The notes under the pieces: model-generated
What the model was told of the DNA's origin: nothing
The model's database searches: none
Seen by the model: the letters and a program-made list of their open reading frames with translations, nothing else
Shown here: positions 16,501-24,815 of the stretch, piece by piece
Position numbering within the stretch: position 1 is the stretch's first letter
Layout: each line of letters opens with the position of its first letter
Translations under genes and position numbers: made by a program
Source of the DNA: UBA1161 sp049520395
GTDB taxonomy: Bacteria > Planctomycetota > Phycisphaerae > Tepidisphaerales > Tepidisphaeraceae
Direction: 5' to 3'
DNA length: 35,645 bases
Assembly (NCBI GenBank): GCA_049520395.1
Contig: JBEKPV010000013.1
Coordinates: 1-35,645, forward strand

Positions 16501-17004
16501 ATGGTCGGCAAGCTCGGTCAGGAAATCGGCAAAACGGGGCCCTTTGATTCGCTTGAGCAGGAGGTCTTTCTGAACGTTATGCGGACCGCGGATCGGCTCG
16601 CTCGGGGGGCTACGGCCACCCTCAAATCGGCCGATTTATCAGGCACCCAATACAACGTACTCCGTATTCTCCGCGGCGTGGGGCCTGCGGGTATCTCCTG
16701 TCAGGAGATCGCCAATCGTATGATTACCAGGGATCCGGACCTGACGCGTTTGCTCGACCGCCTTGAAAAACGCGGGCTGGTAACGCGCCAGCGGCAAGAG
16801 GATGATCGGCGGGTGGTTAAGGCGCGCATCACCGAATCGGGCCTGGGACTGTTGTCGCAACTGGATCAGCCGATCCGCGAGATGCACTGGCGGGCTCTGG
16901 GCCATTTGGGCCATGAACGCCTAAGCGAGTTTTTGCAGTTGCTGGAACGGGCTCGCGAGCCGCACGATGCTGAGGGTGCGACATCCGGGGCGGAAGGTTT
17001 ATGA
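16501..17004 (+). CDS. MarR-family transcriptional regulator
   Basis: 167 residues. A winged-helix domain spans residues ~45-115: the helix LSGTQYNVLRIL, a recognition helix in TRDPDLTRLLDRLEKRGLVTR-like sequence, and the wing with DDRR at 101-104. A single Cys67 lies near the start of the DNA-binding part and could be redox-sensitive, which is speculation. MarR next to pirin and YceI is a recurrent bacterial arrangement, so it most likely autoregulates this operon. The promoter predicts a leaderless mRNA; there is no Shine-Dalgarno. The stop overlaps the pirin start as ATGA, implying translational coupling. Confidence 0.92.
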   Translation: MVGKLGQEIGKTGPFDSLEQEVFLNVMRTADRLARGATATLKSADLSGTQYNVLRILRGVGPAGISCQEIANRMITRDPDLTRLLDRLEKRGLVTRQRQEDDRRVVKARITESGLGLLSQLDQPIREMHWRALGHLGHERLSEFLQLLERAREPHDAEGATSGAEGL

Positions 17005-17714
17005 TCAAGATCACTCCATCCGACCAGAGACACTATGTCGACCACGGCTGGCTGGAGACCCGCTGGCATTTTTCCTTTGGCGATTATTACGACGAAGCCA
17101 ATCAGAATTGGGGCGTCCTGCGCGTCTTCAACGACGACATCATTAAGCCGGGCGGCGGGTTTGATTTCCATCCCCACCGGGACATGGAGATCGTCACCAT
17201 CGTCCTGACCGGCGAACTGGAACATCGCGACAATCTTGGAAACCGGGGCATCATCAAGCCGGGCGAAGTTCAGGCGATGACCGCCGGCAAGGGGATTTAT
17301 CATTCGGAGCAAAATCCCTCGTCGCGCGAGCCGCTGCATTTGTTGCAATTGTGGATTTTGCCGCGGAACACGGGCAATGTGCCGCATTGGGAACAGAGAC
17401 ATTTTCGCCGCGGCGATCGCATGGGGAAACTAATGCCCGTGGTGAGCGGCGGCGATTTGCCCGATACCTTGCGGATCGATCAGGATGCGCAAATTTATTT
17501 ATCGTCGTTGCCCGAGGGTTTTCGCGCGACGCATTCGATTCGGCCCGGACGCAAGGGCTATCTGTTTGTGATCGCCGGCTCGGTGAAGCTCAATGGGCAG
17601 CCCATGCAGGAGGGAGATCAGGCTCGGGCCGCCGAGGAGACCCGATTGGAACTGGCGGCCGATCAGCCGACAGAATTGATTCTGCTGGATTTGCCGGAAC
17701 TCAAGGCTAATTGA
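17001..17714 (+). CDS. pirin family protein (YhhW-like, quercetinase-type bicupin)
   Basis: 237 residues, the typical length of the bacterial YhhW group. The metal-binding set of the N-terminal cupin is complete: His57, His59 (FHPHRDMEI), His101 and Glu103 (GIYHSEQN), at the same numbers as in E. coli YhhW. Members bind Fe or another divalent metal, and some show quercetin 2,3-dioxygenase activity in vitro; the physiological substrate is usually unknown. It overlaps the MarR regulator by 4 nt and precedes a YceI gene, so expression is probably regulator-controlled and connected to stress or redox. Confidence 0.93.
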   Translation: MIKITPSDQRHYVDHGWLETRWHFSFGDYYDEANQNWGVLRVFNDDIIKPGGGFDFHPHRDMEIVTIVLTGELEHRDNLGNRGIIKPGEVQAMTAGKGIYHSEQNPSSREPLHLLQLWILPRNTGNVPHWEQRHFRRGDRMGKLMPVVSGGDLPDTLRIDQDAQIYLSSLPEGFRATHSIRPGRKGYLFVIAGSVKLNGQPMQEGDQARAAEETRLELAADQPTELILLDLPELKAN

Positions 17715-17740
17715 ACAACCTTTTAGACAAGGAGCTTGCA

Positions 17741-18328
17741 ATGAATCGAGTGCGAGGACAATTGGGAGCGATGGTCGTGGCGATTGGTTTGATGTGGACC
17801 GCAGCCTCGGCGGCGCGGGCGGATGATTATCAAACCGACCCGGTGCATTCGTTCGTAATCTTCCGGGTTCATCATTTTGGCGCCGGTTATGTTTGGGGCA
17901 ATTTCATCGGGCCCAAGGGCGCGATCACGCTGGACGGCGGCGACGCGACGAAGGATTCCTTCGATCTGACCGTAAATGCGGAAAGCCTGGATACCCGCAA
18001 TGGGAATCGGGACAAGGATTTGAAAGGCCCGGATTTCTTCGACACCAAGCAGTTCCCGACGCTGACCTTCAAGAGCACCAGCGTGAAAAAGACCGGCGAC
18101 ACGACCCTTGAAGTCACTGGCGACCTGACCGCGCACGGCGTAACCAAATCCATCACCGTGGAGATGGACCTCACCGGCACGGGCCAAGGCATGAAGGGCG
18201 AGACGCGCACGGGATTTGAGACGACGTTCACGATCAATCGGAGCGATTATGGAATGACCTACGATCCGCCGCCGGCGATTGGGGACGAAGTGCGGATCAC
18301 CGTGGCGATTGAAGCGATCAAGCAATAG
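17741..18328 (+). CDS. YceI-family periplasmic lipid-binding protein
   Basis: 195 residues from the ATG at 17741, chosen because AAGGAG lies 6 nt upstream; the frame could also open at a TTG at 17711. A signal peptide is clear: basic start, hydrophobic core, and a cleavage site after Ala27 (ARA-DD). The mature part is a YceI lipocalin-like barrel: DPVHSFVIFRVHHFG, SLDTRNGNRDKDLKGPDFFD, FPTLTFKST, GDLTAHGVTK, and NRSDYGM. The family binds isoprenoids or amphiphiles in the periplasm. It lies 26 nt after pirin and probably shares its operon. Confidence 0.93.
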   Translation: MNRVRGQLGAMVVAIGLMWTAASAARADDYQTDPVHSFVIFRVHHFGAGYVWGNFIGPKGAITLDGGDATKDSFDLTVNAESLDTRNGNRDKDLKGPDFFDTKQFPTLTFKSTSVKKTGDTTLEVTGDLTAHGVTKSITVEMDLTGTGQGMKGETRTGFETTFTINRSDYGMTYDPPPAIGDEVRITVAIEAIKQ

Positions 18329-18338
18329 TCGAGTTTGA

Positions 18339-19235
18339 ATGCCGCCGATTTCGACGATCCTGCTGGGCTTCCTGGTCCCGGCGCTGGCGACGGCGTTCGG
18401 ACTGGCGGCGGCTTGGCGCGTTTGGGATAAATCCGCGACCGTGGATGGCCGGTGGATCGGCGGGCCACTGTTTGGGCTGGCGTTTGGCATGGCGTTTTGG
18501 AATCTGCGCGCCAGGCCGCATTTCCCGCCCGGGACGGGGGATGTCATCGAGTGGGTCTTCTACCTCGCCGTCGGGCTGGGGATTTTGGGATTGCTCGATG
18601 CGCTGGTGCGACCTCCCATTTGGCTGCGGGCGATTGGGCTGCTGATTCTCTGGCGATTGGTCATTCGGGTGATGCTTTGGCCGCTGATTCCCGGGTCGCT
18701 GATCCTGTGGGAGGAGTGGATCGACTTTCTGGGATTGGCGGCGCTCGCCTGGTGGTGGTCGTTGGAGACGGTAACGCGTGAATCGCCGGGATTGGCCGGG
18801 CCGCTGCTGCTCTTGATCCTCTCCATCGGCGCGGCGGCGATCCTAACAAGCTGGCATATCGTCGGCAGCGCCACGGCCGCGGCGGGGGCGGCGGCCATTT
18901 GCGTGGCGGCAACCGCCGCGGCGGCATGGCGCGGGCGAATCTCCCTCGAACGCGGCGCGGCCACCGCGATCGCCCTGCCGCTTCTCGCTTTGCTCATCCA
19001 TGGTTATTTTTTTACCGGTGACACCCTGACGCCGGGCCAGCAATTTTTCGCGGGACTTGTTTTGATTTCGCCGATGTTGGCGTTAGCGGGCGATTTGCCG
19101 TTCGCAGTGAAATGCCGGCCGCACTGGCGGCTGGCGATTCGGTTGCTCCCGGTGATTTTAGCCGTGGGGGTGGCTGCCGCCTGGAGTCTGCATCAATACG
19201 CACAGGCTGATCAAGTTCAACAGCAGGATGAATGA
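18339..19235 (+). CDS. polytopic membrane protein of unknown function
   Basis: 298 residues, strongly hydrophobic, with about nine predicted helices from residue ~5 to ~287 separated by short loops and a C-terminal tail rich in Gln (QADQVQQQDE). Trp residues are frequent in the first half (WDK, WNL, WEEWIDF, WWWSLE). No catalytic or transport motif is recognisable. It starts 10 nt after the YceI stop without a clear Shine-Dalgarno and ends 26 nt before an M48 protease gene, so co-transcription with both is likely. It could assist the protease in the membrane, but that is a guess. Confidence 0.65.
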   Translation: MPPISTILLGFLVPALATAFGLAAAWRVWDKSATVDGRWIGGPLFGLAFGMAFWNLRARPHFPPGTGDVIEWVFYLAVGLGILGLLDALVRPPIWLRAIGLLILWRLVIRVMLWPLIPGSLILWEEWIDFLGLAALAWWWSLETVTRESPGLAGPLLLLILSIGAAAILTSWHIVGSATAAAGAAAICVAATAAAAWRGRISLERGAATAIALPLLALLIHGYFFTGDTLTPGQQFFAGLVLISPMLALAGDLPFAVKCRPHWRLAIRLLPVILAVGVAAAWSLHQYAQADQVQQQDE

Positions 19236-19261
19236 CGCCGCCGCGGGTATAAGAGTTTTTC

Positions 19262-20725
19262 ATGTTGAGATTCGCGATATTGATTGTCTATGCGATCTGG
19301 CTTTACGCGCCGCCCATGCCGCCCGCCGGGCGGATCGGATATGCCTCTGGGGCGGCAATACTGATCGCGGGTTATGTGGTGCTGGTTTTGGCGATGTCGG
19401 TCTGGAGCCGGATGGTGCGCCGAGTGCCCATTCGCGACCTTCAGCGGCGCATCGGGCGGATTAACTGGATTTCGCTGACGGCACGGACCGCGGTGCCCGC
19501 TTGGTTTGCCGCGGGGCTCTTCGCGTTTGGCTGGAAAGGTCTGATCGACGGTTGGCTGACGCACTACCACCTGGGGGGCGACGGGCTGTATACCCCTGGA
19601 TTAATTCTGGGAACCCTGCCCGCGGTGGCGGCACTGATGGGGCTGATCTGGGCCCAATATCCCGCCGAGCAATCCCTGCGCGAGCAGAATATTTTAGTGC
19701 AATTGAATGAGGATTTGCCGTTTTGCGCTCCGCCGACGTTCCCCGCATATTTCAATGCGAAATTCCGATCGGGGATGCTCTTCACGGCGGCGCCGGTCAT
19801 CGTGCTGCTGATCCTGCGCGATATTTTCTGGCTGGTGCTGAATCCAATCCTGACCCGCTGGGACTGGTTCGCCACGCATCCTTCGGCGGTGGACATGATT
19901 GCATCCGCCCCGGCGACGCTCTGTATCCTCATCCTGGCGCCGGAAATTCTCCGGCGCGTCCTGCAAACCGTGCCCATGCCGGATTCGCCCCTGCGGCGTC
20001 GATTGGAAACGATCTGCTGGAAATACCGCATCGGATACCGCAACGTCTTGCTCTGGCAAACGAGCTATCAGGTCGGCAACGCCGCCGTGATGGGACTGGT
20101 CCGCCAGACGCGGTATGTGCTGCTGAGCGATCTGCTGGTCGAGACGATGAGCGATGAACAGATCGAAGCCGTTTTTGCCCACGAACTGGGTCACGTGGTT
20201 CACCGGCATCTTCTTTGGCTGGCGGCGACGGCGACGGGAATCATGTTCCTCGTGGCCGGTCCGGGTGCGGCGCTGGCCGATCGACTGGCGGCCCATTGGC
20301 CGCAAATGCCCGAAGGTCTGCAATGGGCGCTGTGGGGGGCGGCGGGATTGGGCCTTTTTGCGGCGGCGTTCGGCTATGTGAGCCGAAAATTCGAGCGCCA
20401 GGCGGATGTCTTTGCCGCGCGCACCGTCCAGAGTATTCACGGCCCAGCGCCACTGGCGAAATCGAGCGTTGGGGAGCAAGGCGCGGAAATTTTTTGCGCT
20501 GCTTTGCGCCGCATCGCGGCGGTTAACAACATCCCGATGACGGCGGCGAGCTGGTCGCACGGAAGCATCGCCCGCAGAATGCGGTTTCTGGCCGAACTCG
20601 GACGCCAGCCGGAGCGAACCGCGAATTTTGATCGATTTATGAAGCGACTTTACCTCGGCCTGGTCATGGGGTTATGCCTGTGCGCTCTGTGGACGGCAGC
20701 GCTGGTCGGATCGGGTTTTTCTTGA
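19262..20725 (+). CDS. M48-family membrane zinc metalloprotease
   Basis: 487 residues. The zinc site is intact: HELGH at 307-311 with the third ligand Glu378 in FERQADVFAA. About five hydrophobic segments precede the protease core, two lie between or around the zinc ligands, and one is at the C-terminus, as in Ste24/HtpX-like proteases that act in the cytoplasmic membrane on misfolded or specific membrane proteins. The N-terminal membrane part is longer than in HtpX. It is the last gene of the marR-pirin-YceI run. The stop is only 11 nt before the riboswitch element. Confidence 0.9.
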   Translation: MLRFAILIVYAIWLYAPPMPPAGRIGYASGAAILIAGYVVLVLAMSVWSRMVRRVPIRDLQRRIGRINWISLTARTAVPAWFAAGLFAFGWKGLIDGWLTHYHLGGDGLYTPGLILGTLPAVAALMGLIWAQYPAEQSLREQNILVQLNEDLPFCAPPTFPAYFNAKFRSGMLFTAAPVIVLLILRDIFWLVLNPILTRWDWFATHPSAVDMIASAPATLCILILAPEILRRVLQTVPMPDSPLRRRLETICWKYRIGYRNVLLWQTSYQVGNAAVMGLVRQTRYVLLSDLLVETMSDEQIEAVFAHELGHVVHRHLLWLAATATGIMFLVAGPGAALADRLAAHWPQMPEGLQWALWGAAGLGLFAAAFGYVSRKFERQADVFAARTVQSIHGPAPLAKSSVGEQGAEIFCAALRRIAAVNNIPMTAASWSHGSIARRMRFLAELGRQPERTANFDRFMKRLYLGLVMGLCLCALWTAALVGSGFS

Positions 20726-20736
20726 CAGCCGGGGGC

Positions 20737-21006
20737 GTATGCCTAATCTTTGCCCCCTGCGAAAACCGCCTAAGTCCAGGAGGGCAACCTCCGGACGCGG
20801 GGAACCCATGTCGGGACGAGTGTCCCGAACAGCTTTTTGGACGGATAGGCCCGGTGGCCAGCGGCGGCTCCGAATGGTTCGGATGTCCCGGCAGTAGCGG
20901 CCGAGCAGTCCAATCCAAAAGGCAGGGGCGAATCGGCGCAAGGATCGCCGAGGACGACTTTCAACGTCCAGCCCGTCAGCTAACCTCGTAGGCATGTGAA
21001 AGGGAT
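20737..21006 (+). promoter_or_regulatory. c-di-AMP riboswitch (ydaO/yuaA type)
   Basis: The leader of the APC transporter carries conserved blocks of the ydaO motif: GCCTAATC at the 5' end, GCGGGGAACC, an AGCTTTTTGG segment, and the 3' block CCCGTCAGCTAACCTCGTAG with GGCAT and GAAAGGGA. P1 forms between ATGCCT (20739-20744) and AGGCAT (20990-20995). Internal stems include GTCC/GGAC around AGGAGG/CCTCC (20774-20795), TCGGGAC/GTCCCGA (20811-20828) and GGACG/CGTCC (20952-20969). The gene downstream is a KimA-like transporter, a classic ydaO target repressed by c-di-AMP. Length ~270 nt is long, due to a large central insertion. Confidence 0.87.
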
Positions 21007-21019
21007 TTAACGCTTCTGA

Positions 21020-21050
21020 CGTGCCCGCGGCCAAAACAGGCCGCTGCACG
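21020..21050 (+). promoter_or_regulatory. leader hairpin between riboswitch and transporter gene
   Basis: CGTGC-CC-GCGGCC, a 6-nt loop, and GGCCGC-T-GCACG give an 11-bp stem with a small internal bulge. No U-tract follows, so it is not a standard intrinsic terminator. It is probably part of the riboswitch expression platform. Confidence 0.5.
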
Positions 21051-21135
21051 ACAAAGCCTTCCCCCTTTGAACCAACTAAATCGGTCCATTTGACAGCTTC
21101 TAGCGCGCGCTTGCGCCGGAGGAGTGGCCTGTCTT

Positions 21136-23484
21136 ATGACTTCTGTTCCAACAAGCGGCTTCGATGTCGCGCAACTTCCCGACGATACCCAACGCCCCCG
21201 CGTTAACGTTCTGGTCGTCAGCAGCGTCGCCCTGGCATTCATCAGCTTCTGGCGCGCCGCCGCCATCGTCCTGTGCGATCTGGCGAGCACCGCCTATTAC
21301 ATCGGCGGCATCAGCGAACAAGCCATCGGCAAGGCGGCGCCCTGGTTCATCTTCGGCGTCATGCTCTTCAGCTATGCCGTCCGAGCCGTCTATGTCGAAA
21401 GCTGCACCATGTTCACCCGCGGCGGGGTCTACCGCGTGGTCAAAGGTGCGATCGGCGGCGGACTGGCGAAACTCTCCGTCAGCGCCCTCATGTTCGATTA
21501 CGTCCTGACCGGGCCCATCAGCGCCGTCTCCGCGGGGCAATATATGGTCGGGCTCTTCATCGACATGCTCAATCTGATCCTCCACCACTATGGACACCCC
21601 CCCATTCAACCCGATGCCTATCAGGTCAAACGCGTCGGAAATCTGCTGACGGTCGCCCTCGCGCTGGGGATCACCTTCTATTTCTGGCGCGTCAACATCA
21701 TCGGCATGCACGAATCGAGCGATAAAGCGCTGCGAATCATGCAACTGACGACGGTCATGGGAATCCTGATCATCGCCTGGAGCGCCTTCACGCTGATCCA
21801 GCGCGGCCAGCCGTTGCACGCCCCGCCGCTGCATCCGGTCTTCACCGATTCCGCCGCCGGGGGAGGAAACGAATCGAGCAAAGGGTGGCTCGAACATTTG
21901 CCGCGGATTGTCGGATCGCTCGGAATTCTGATCGCCTTCGGGCACACGCTGCTGGCCATGAGCGGCGAGGAATCGCTCGCTCAGGTCAATCGCGAAATTG
22001 AAGCTCCCAAACTCAAGAACCTGATTCGCGCGGGGTTTGTGATCTTCTTGTATTCGATGCTGCTGACCAGCCTGATTAGTTTTTTGGCGATCTTCATCAT
22101 TCCCGATGGCAAACGCGTGATGACGCAGGTCGTGCAAAACGGCCAGCGGGCGACCACCGAAGATCGGAATGTCACCTGGCTGGAAGTCGATTATCTCCGC
22201 GGGCCGGACGCGAACCATCCCTACAACTGGGGCTACCGGATGAATCGCTGGACCGACGGCAAGGGCGACGAACATCTGGATTTAACCGGCCAACAGGTCC
22301 TGGTCGATCCACGGCACCACGTGCAACGCGACGACGGCGGCTATCGCGATAATCTGATCAACGGCCTGGTCCAATATCTCTCCGGTCCGGAGTGGATCAA
22401 AATCGTCATGGAATGCTTCGTGGTGGTCGTTGGATTTTTGATCCTGGCCGGCGCGGTGAACACAAGCATCGTCGGCTCCAACGGCGTCATGAATCGCCTG
22501 GCGGAGGACGGCGTCCTCACGCCCTGGTTCCAGCACCCCCACAAACGTTTCGGCACCACGCACCGCCTCATCAATCTGGTGGCGATCATGCAGCTCATCG
22601 TCATCGTCGCCAGCATGGGCGATGTGGATACCCTGGGCGAGGCCTATGCGTTCGGCGTCATCTGGTCGTTCGTCTTTATGACCATGTCCATGACCGTTTT
22701 GCGGTTCAAGGACCGGTCGCATCGGCAATATGAAGTCCCGCTGAACATTCATCTCAAGGGCAAAAACGGCACGATGGTCGATCTGCCGATCGGTATATTG
22801 ACGGTCTTCCTCATCCTGCTCTCCACGGCCCTGATCAATCTGGCAACGAAAAAGACGGCGACGATCTGGGGCGTTGGATTCACCGTGATATTTCTGCTGG
22901 CGTTCGTGCTCGTGGAGAAATATTCACATCGCAAGCACAAGGGGAAACACGAACATCTCGAGCAATTTAACGAGCGCAGCAGCGATGAGATGACGATCCA
23001 ATCTTTGGGTCTGAAGCATCCCAAGCCGGTGCTGGTGGCCGCGCGCGGACCGCGAAGCTTGCCGGTTTTGGAGAAAATTTTGCAGGAAACCAACACCGAT
23101 ACGCGCGACGTGGTGGTGGTGACGTGCAAGGTGTTACCGGCGCGCACCGCTGGCGTGACGGACCAGGAGACCCGCGTCGACAACGAAGACCGCGAATTAT
23201 TGACGCGCATTGTCACGGTGGCCGAGCAGGTCGGGAAGCAGGTTTATCCCGTGGTGCTGCCGACGAACAATCCTTTGTACGCGATCGCCGTGGCCGCGCG
23301 GGATTTGAAAGCCAACGAAGTGGTCCTGGGCGTCAGCGAAAAAATGCACGCCGATACGCAGCTCGAGCAATTCGCCATGGCCTGGGGCAGCGCAACCGCC
23401 GATGTCAGTTATCACGACATCGCGCGGGACATGACGGTGCGCATCATTGGCCCCCAGGTGGAAATGAAATATCAACTGGAATGA
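21136..23484 (+). CDS. KimA-like APC-superfamily transporter (probable potassium importer)
   Basis: 782 residues. The N-terminal two thirds has about twelve helices of the APC superfamily, with DLASTAYYIGG, FTRGGVYRVVKG and FDYVLTGPISAVSAGQY resembling the KimA signature regions. Residues ~320-415 form an unusual hydrophilic insertion (DANHPYNWGYRMNRW, LVDPRHHVQRDDGGYRDN). The C-terminal ~160 residues are a cytosolic UspA-like domain (PVLVAARGPRSLPVLEKIL, NNPLYAIAVAARDL). KimA-type proteins import K+ with protons and are controlled by c-di-AMP; an amino-acid substrate cannot be excluded. ATG 21136 lies 11 nt after GGAGGAG; a GTG at 21124 overlaps it and is less likely. Confidence 0.85.
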   Translation: MTSVPTSGFDVAQLPDDTQRPRVNVLVVSSVALAFISFWRAAAIVLCDLASTAYYIGGISEQAIGKAAPWFIFGVMLFSYAVRAVYVESCTMFTRGGVYRVVKGAIGGGLAKLSVSALMFDYVLTGPISAVSAGQYMVGLFIDMLNLILHHYGHPPIQPDAYQVKRVGNLLTVALALGITFYFWRVNIIGMHESSDKALRIMQLTTVMGILIIAWSAFTLIQRGQPLHAPPLHPVFTDSAAGGGNESSKGWLEHLPRIVGSLGILIAFGHTLLAMSGEESLAQVNREIEAPKLKNLIRAGFVIFLYSMLLTSLISFLAIFIIPDGKRVMTQVVQNGQRATTEDRNVTWLEVDYLRGPDANHPYNWGYRMNRWTDGKGDEHLDLTGQQVLVDPRHHVQRDDGGYRDNLINGLVQYLSGPEWIKIVMECFVVVVGFLILAGAVNTSIVGSNGVMNRLAEDGVLTPWFQHPHKRFGTTHRLINLVAIMQLIVIVASMGDVDTLGEAYAFGVIWSFVFMTMSMTVLRFKDRSHRQYEVPLNIHLKGKNGTMVDLPIGILTVFLILLSTALINLATKKTATIWGVGFTVIFLLAFVLVEKYSHRKHKGKHEHLEQFNERSSDEMTIQSLGLKHPKPVLVAARGPRSLPVLEKILQETNTDTRDVVVVTCKVLPARTAGVTDQETRVDNEDRELLTRIVTVAEQVGKQVYPVVLPTNNPLYAIAVAARDLKANEVVLGVSEKMHADTQLEQFAMAWGSATADVSYHDIARDMTVRIIGPQVEMKYQLE

Positions 23485-23574
23485 CGAAATTCAAATGATC
23501 CCGCCGCGCCGGAAACGATTGGTCATTCGACATTCGAACATTCATTCGTCATTCGTCATTCGAATTTCGTCATT
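23480..23574. repeat. ATTCG-rich degenerate repeat and 13-bp inverted repeat
   Basis: A perfect inverted repeat AATGACGAAATTC (23480-23492) / GAATTTCGTCATT (23562-23574) spans the transporter stop and ends next to the ribBA stop. Between the arms (23523-23562) are five or more CATTCG units with irregular spacing. It lies between convergent genes and could form a long hairpin acting on both transcripts; no T-tract terminator is evident. Confidence 0.7.
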
Positions 23575-23577
23575 TAT

Positions 23578-24807
23578 TTACAGCGTATGCCCCATCTTGG
23601 TCTTCTTAGTTTGCAGGTACCCGCGGTTATGTTCGCCAGGCGTGATGAGGACGGGTATTTGTTCGACGACGCTCAGTCCATACCCGTCGAGCCCATATAT
23701 CTTTTTCGGATTGTTGGTGAGCACGCGTATTTGGCGGAGGCCCAGATCGCGCAGGATTTGGCTGCCGATTCCGTAGTCGCGCTTATCGACCGGGAGCCCG
23801 AGGCGCTGGTTGGCCTCGACGGTGTCCAGACCTTTTTCCTGAAGCGCGTAGGCGTGCAGTTTGTTGGCCAGGCCGATGCCGCGCCCTTCCTGGCGCAGAT
23901 AGACGAGCACGCCCTTGCCGGCTTGATCGATCATCGTCATGGCCGCCGAAAGCTGCGGCCCGCAATCGCAGCGATTGCTTCCGAAAACATCCCCCGTCAG
24001 ACATTCGCTATGCACCCGGACCAGCACCGGCTCGGGATGAACGATCGGCTTGCCTTCCGCGTCCAAATCCCCCACGCCGCCTTTGCATAATGCCAAATGC
24101 GGCTGCGGATCGATCGCGCTTTGATAAGCATGCAGCGTGAAATCCCCCCAGCGCGTCGGCAGGGCGACGGTTTCAATACGGCGGACGAACTGCTCGCGCT
24201 TCAGCCGATAGCTGATCAGATCGGCGATCGTGCACATCTTCAGGCCGTGCTTGGCGCAATATTTTTCCAATTCCGGCCGCCGCGCCATTTCCCCGTCTTC
24301 GCGTTTGATTTCGCAGATGACCGCCGCCGGTTTCAATCCCGCCAACCTCGCCAGATCGACCGATCCTTCCGTTTGCCCGGCGCGCACCAGGACGCCCCCC
24401 TCGCGGGCGCGCAGCGGACTGATGTGTCCCGGCCGCAGTAAATCCTGCGGCTGCGCGTCCTCGGCGATCGCCACCTGAATCGTCATCGCCCGATCGGTGA
24501 CGCTCATTCCCGTCGTGACGCCAAAACGCGGATGCGCATCCACGGTCACTGTAAAATCCGTCCCCAGTCGCGCCGTGTTCTTGTCGGATTGCGCATGCAG
24601 CTGCAGCTTATCGCACCTCTGCCCCGTCATCGGCAGACAGATAAGCCCGCGCGCATGGGTCTCCATGAAATTGATCGCCGCGGCCGTTGTCTTCTCCGCC
24701 GCCAAAACCAGGTCCCCCTCGTTCTCCCGGTCTTCGTCGTCGACCAGAACGATCATCTTCCCAGCCTTAAGTTCCTCGAGGATTTCGGGAATCGGACTAA
24801 ACGACAT
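23578..24807 (-). CDS. ribBA: bifunctional 3,4-DHBP synthase / GTP cyclohydrolase II
   Basis: 409 residues. The N-terminal half is the RibB domain, which makes 3,4-dihydroxy-2-butanone 4-phosphate from ribulose 5-phosphate; the acidic DDEDRENEGD site is at 23-32. The C-terminal half is the RibA domain, which opens GTP in the first riboflavin step; zinc ligands Cys269, Cys280 and Cys282 have the 11-2 spacing of E. coli RibA, and RQEGRGIGL is intact. It stands alone without other rib genes. There is no FMN riboswitch: the -10 hexamer ends 8 nt before the ATG, leaving no room for a leader. No Shine-Dalgarno is seen. Confidence 0.96.
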   Translation of the reverse strand: MSFSPIPEILEELKAGKMIVLVDDEDRENEGDLVLAAEKTTAAAINFMETHARGLICLPMTGQRCDKLQLHAQSDKNTARLGTDFTVTVDAHPRFGVTTGMSVTDRAMTIQVAIAEDAQPQDLLRPGHISPLRAREGGVLVRAGQTEGSVDLARLAGLKPAAVICEIKREDGEMARRPELEKYCAKHGLKMCTIADLISYRLKREQFVRRIETVALPTRWGDFTLHAYQSAIDPQPHLALCKGGVGDLDAEGKPIVHPEPVLVRVHSECLTGDVFGSNRCDCGPQLSAAMTMIDQAGKGVLVYLRQEGRGIGLANKLHAYALQEKGLDTVEANQRLGLPVDKRDYGIGSQILRDLGLRQIRVLTNNPKKIYGLDGYGLSVVEQIPVLITPGEHNRGYLQTKKTKMGHTL

Positions 24808-24815
24808 AGTGTCCC

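Noticed and set aside
20722..20727. TTGACA as promoter for the riboswitch transcript
   Set aside because: The matching -10 position falls on AATCTT inside the conserved 5' aptamer block, which would remove P1 from the transcript.
21100..22275. 391-codon minus-strand frame opposite the transporter
   Set aside because: Asp/Gly/His-rich antisense shadow of a gene with clear transporter motifs and a riboswitch.
23523..23573. CATTCG units considered as a CRISPR array
   Set aside because: Units are only 6-8 nt with irregular spacing and no spacers, and no cas gene is nearby.
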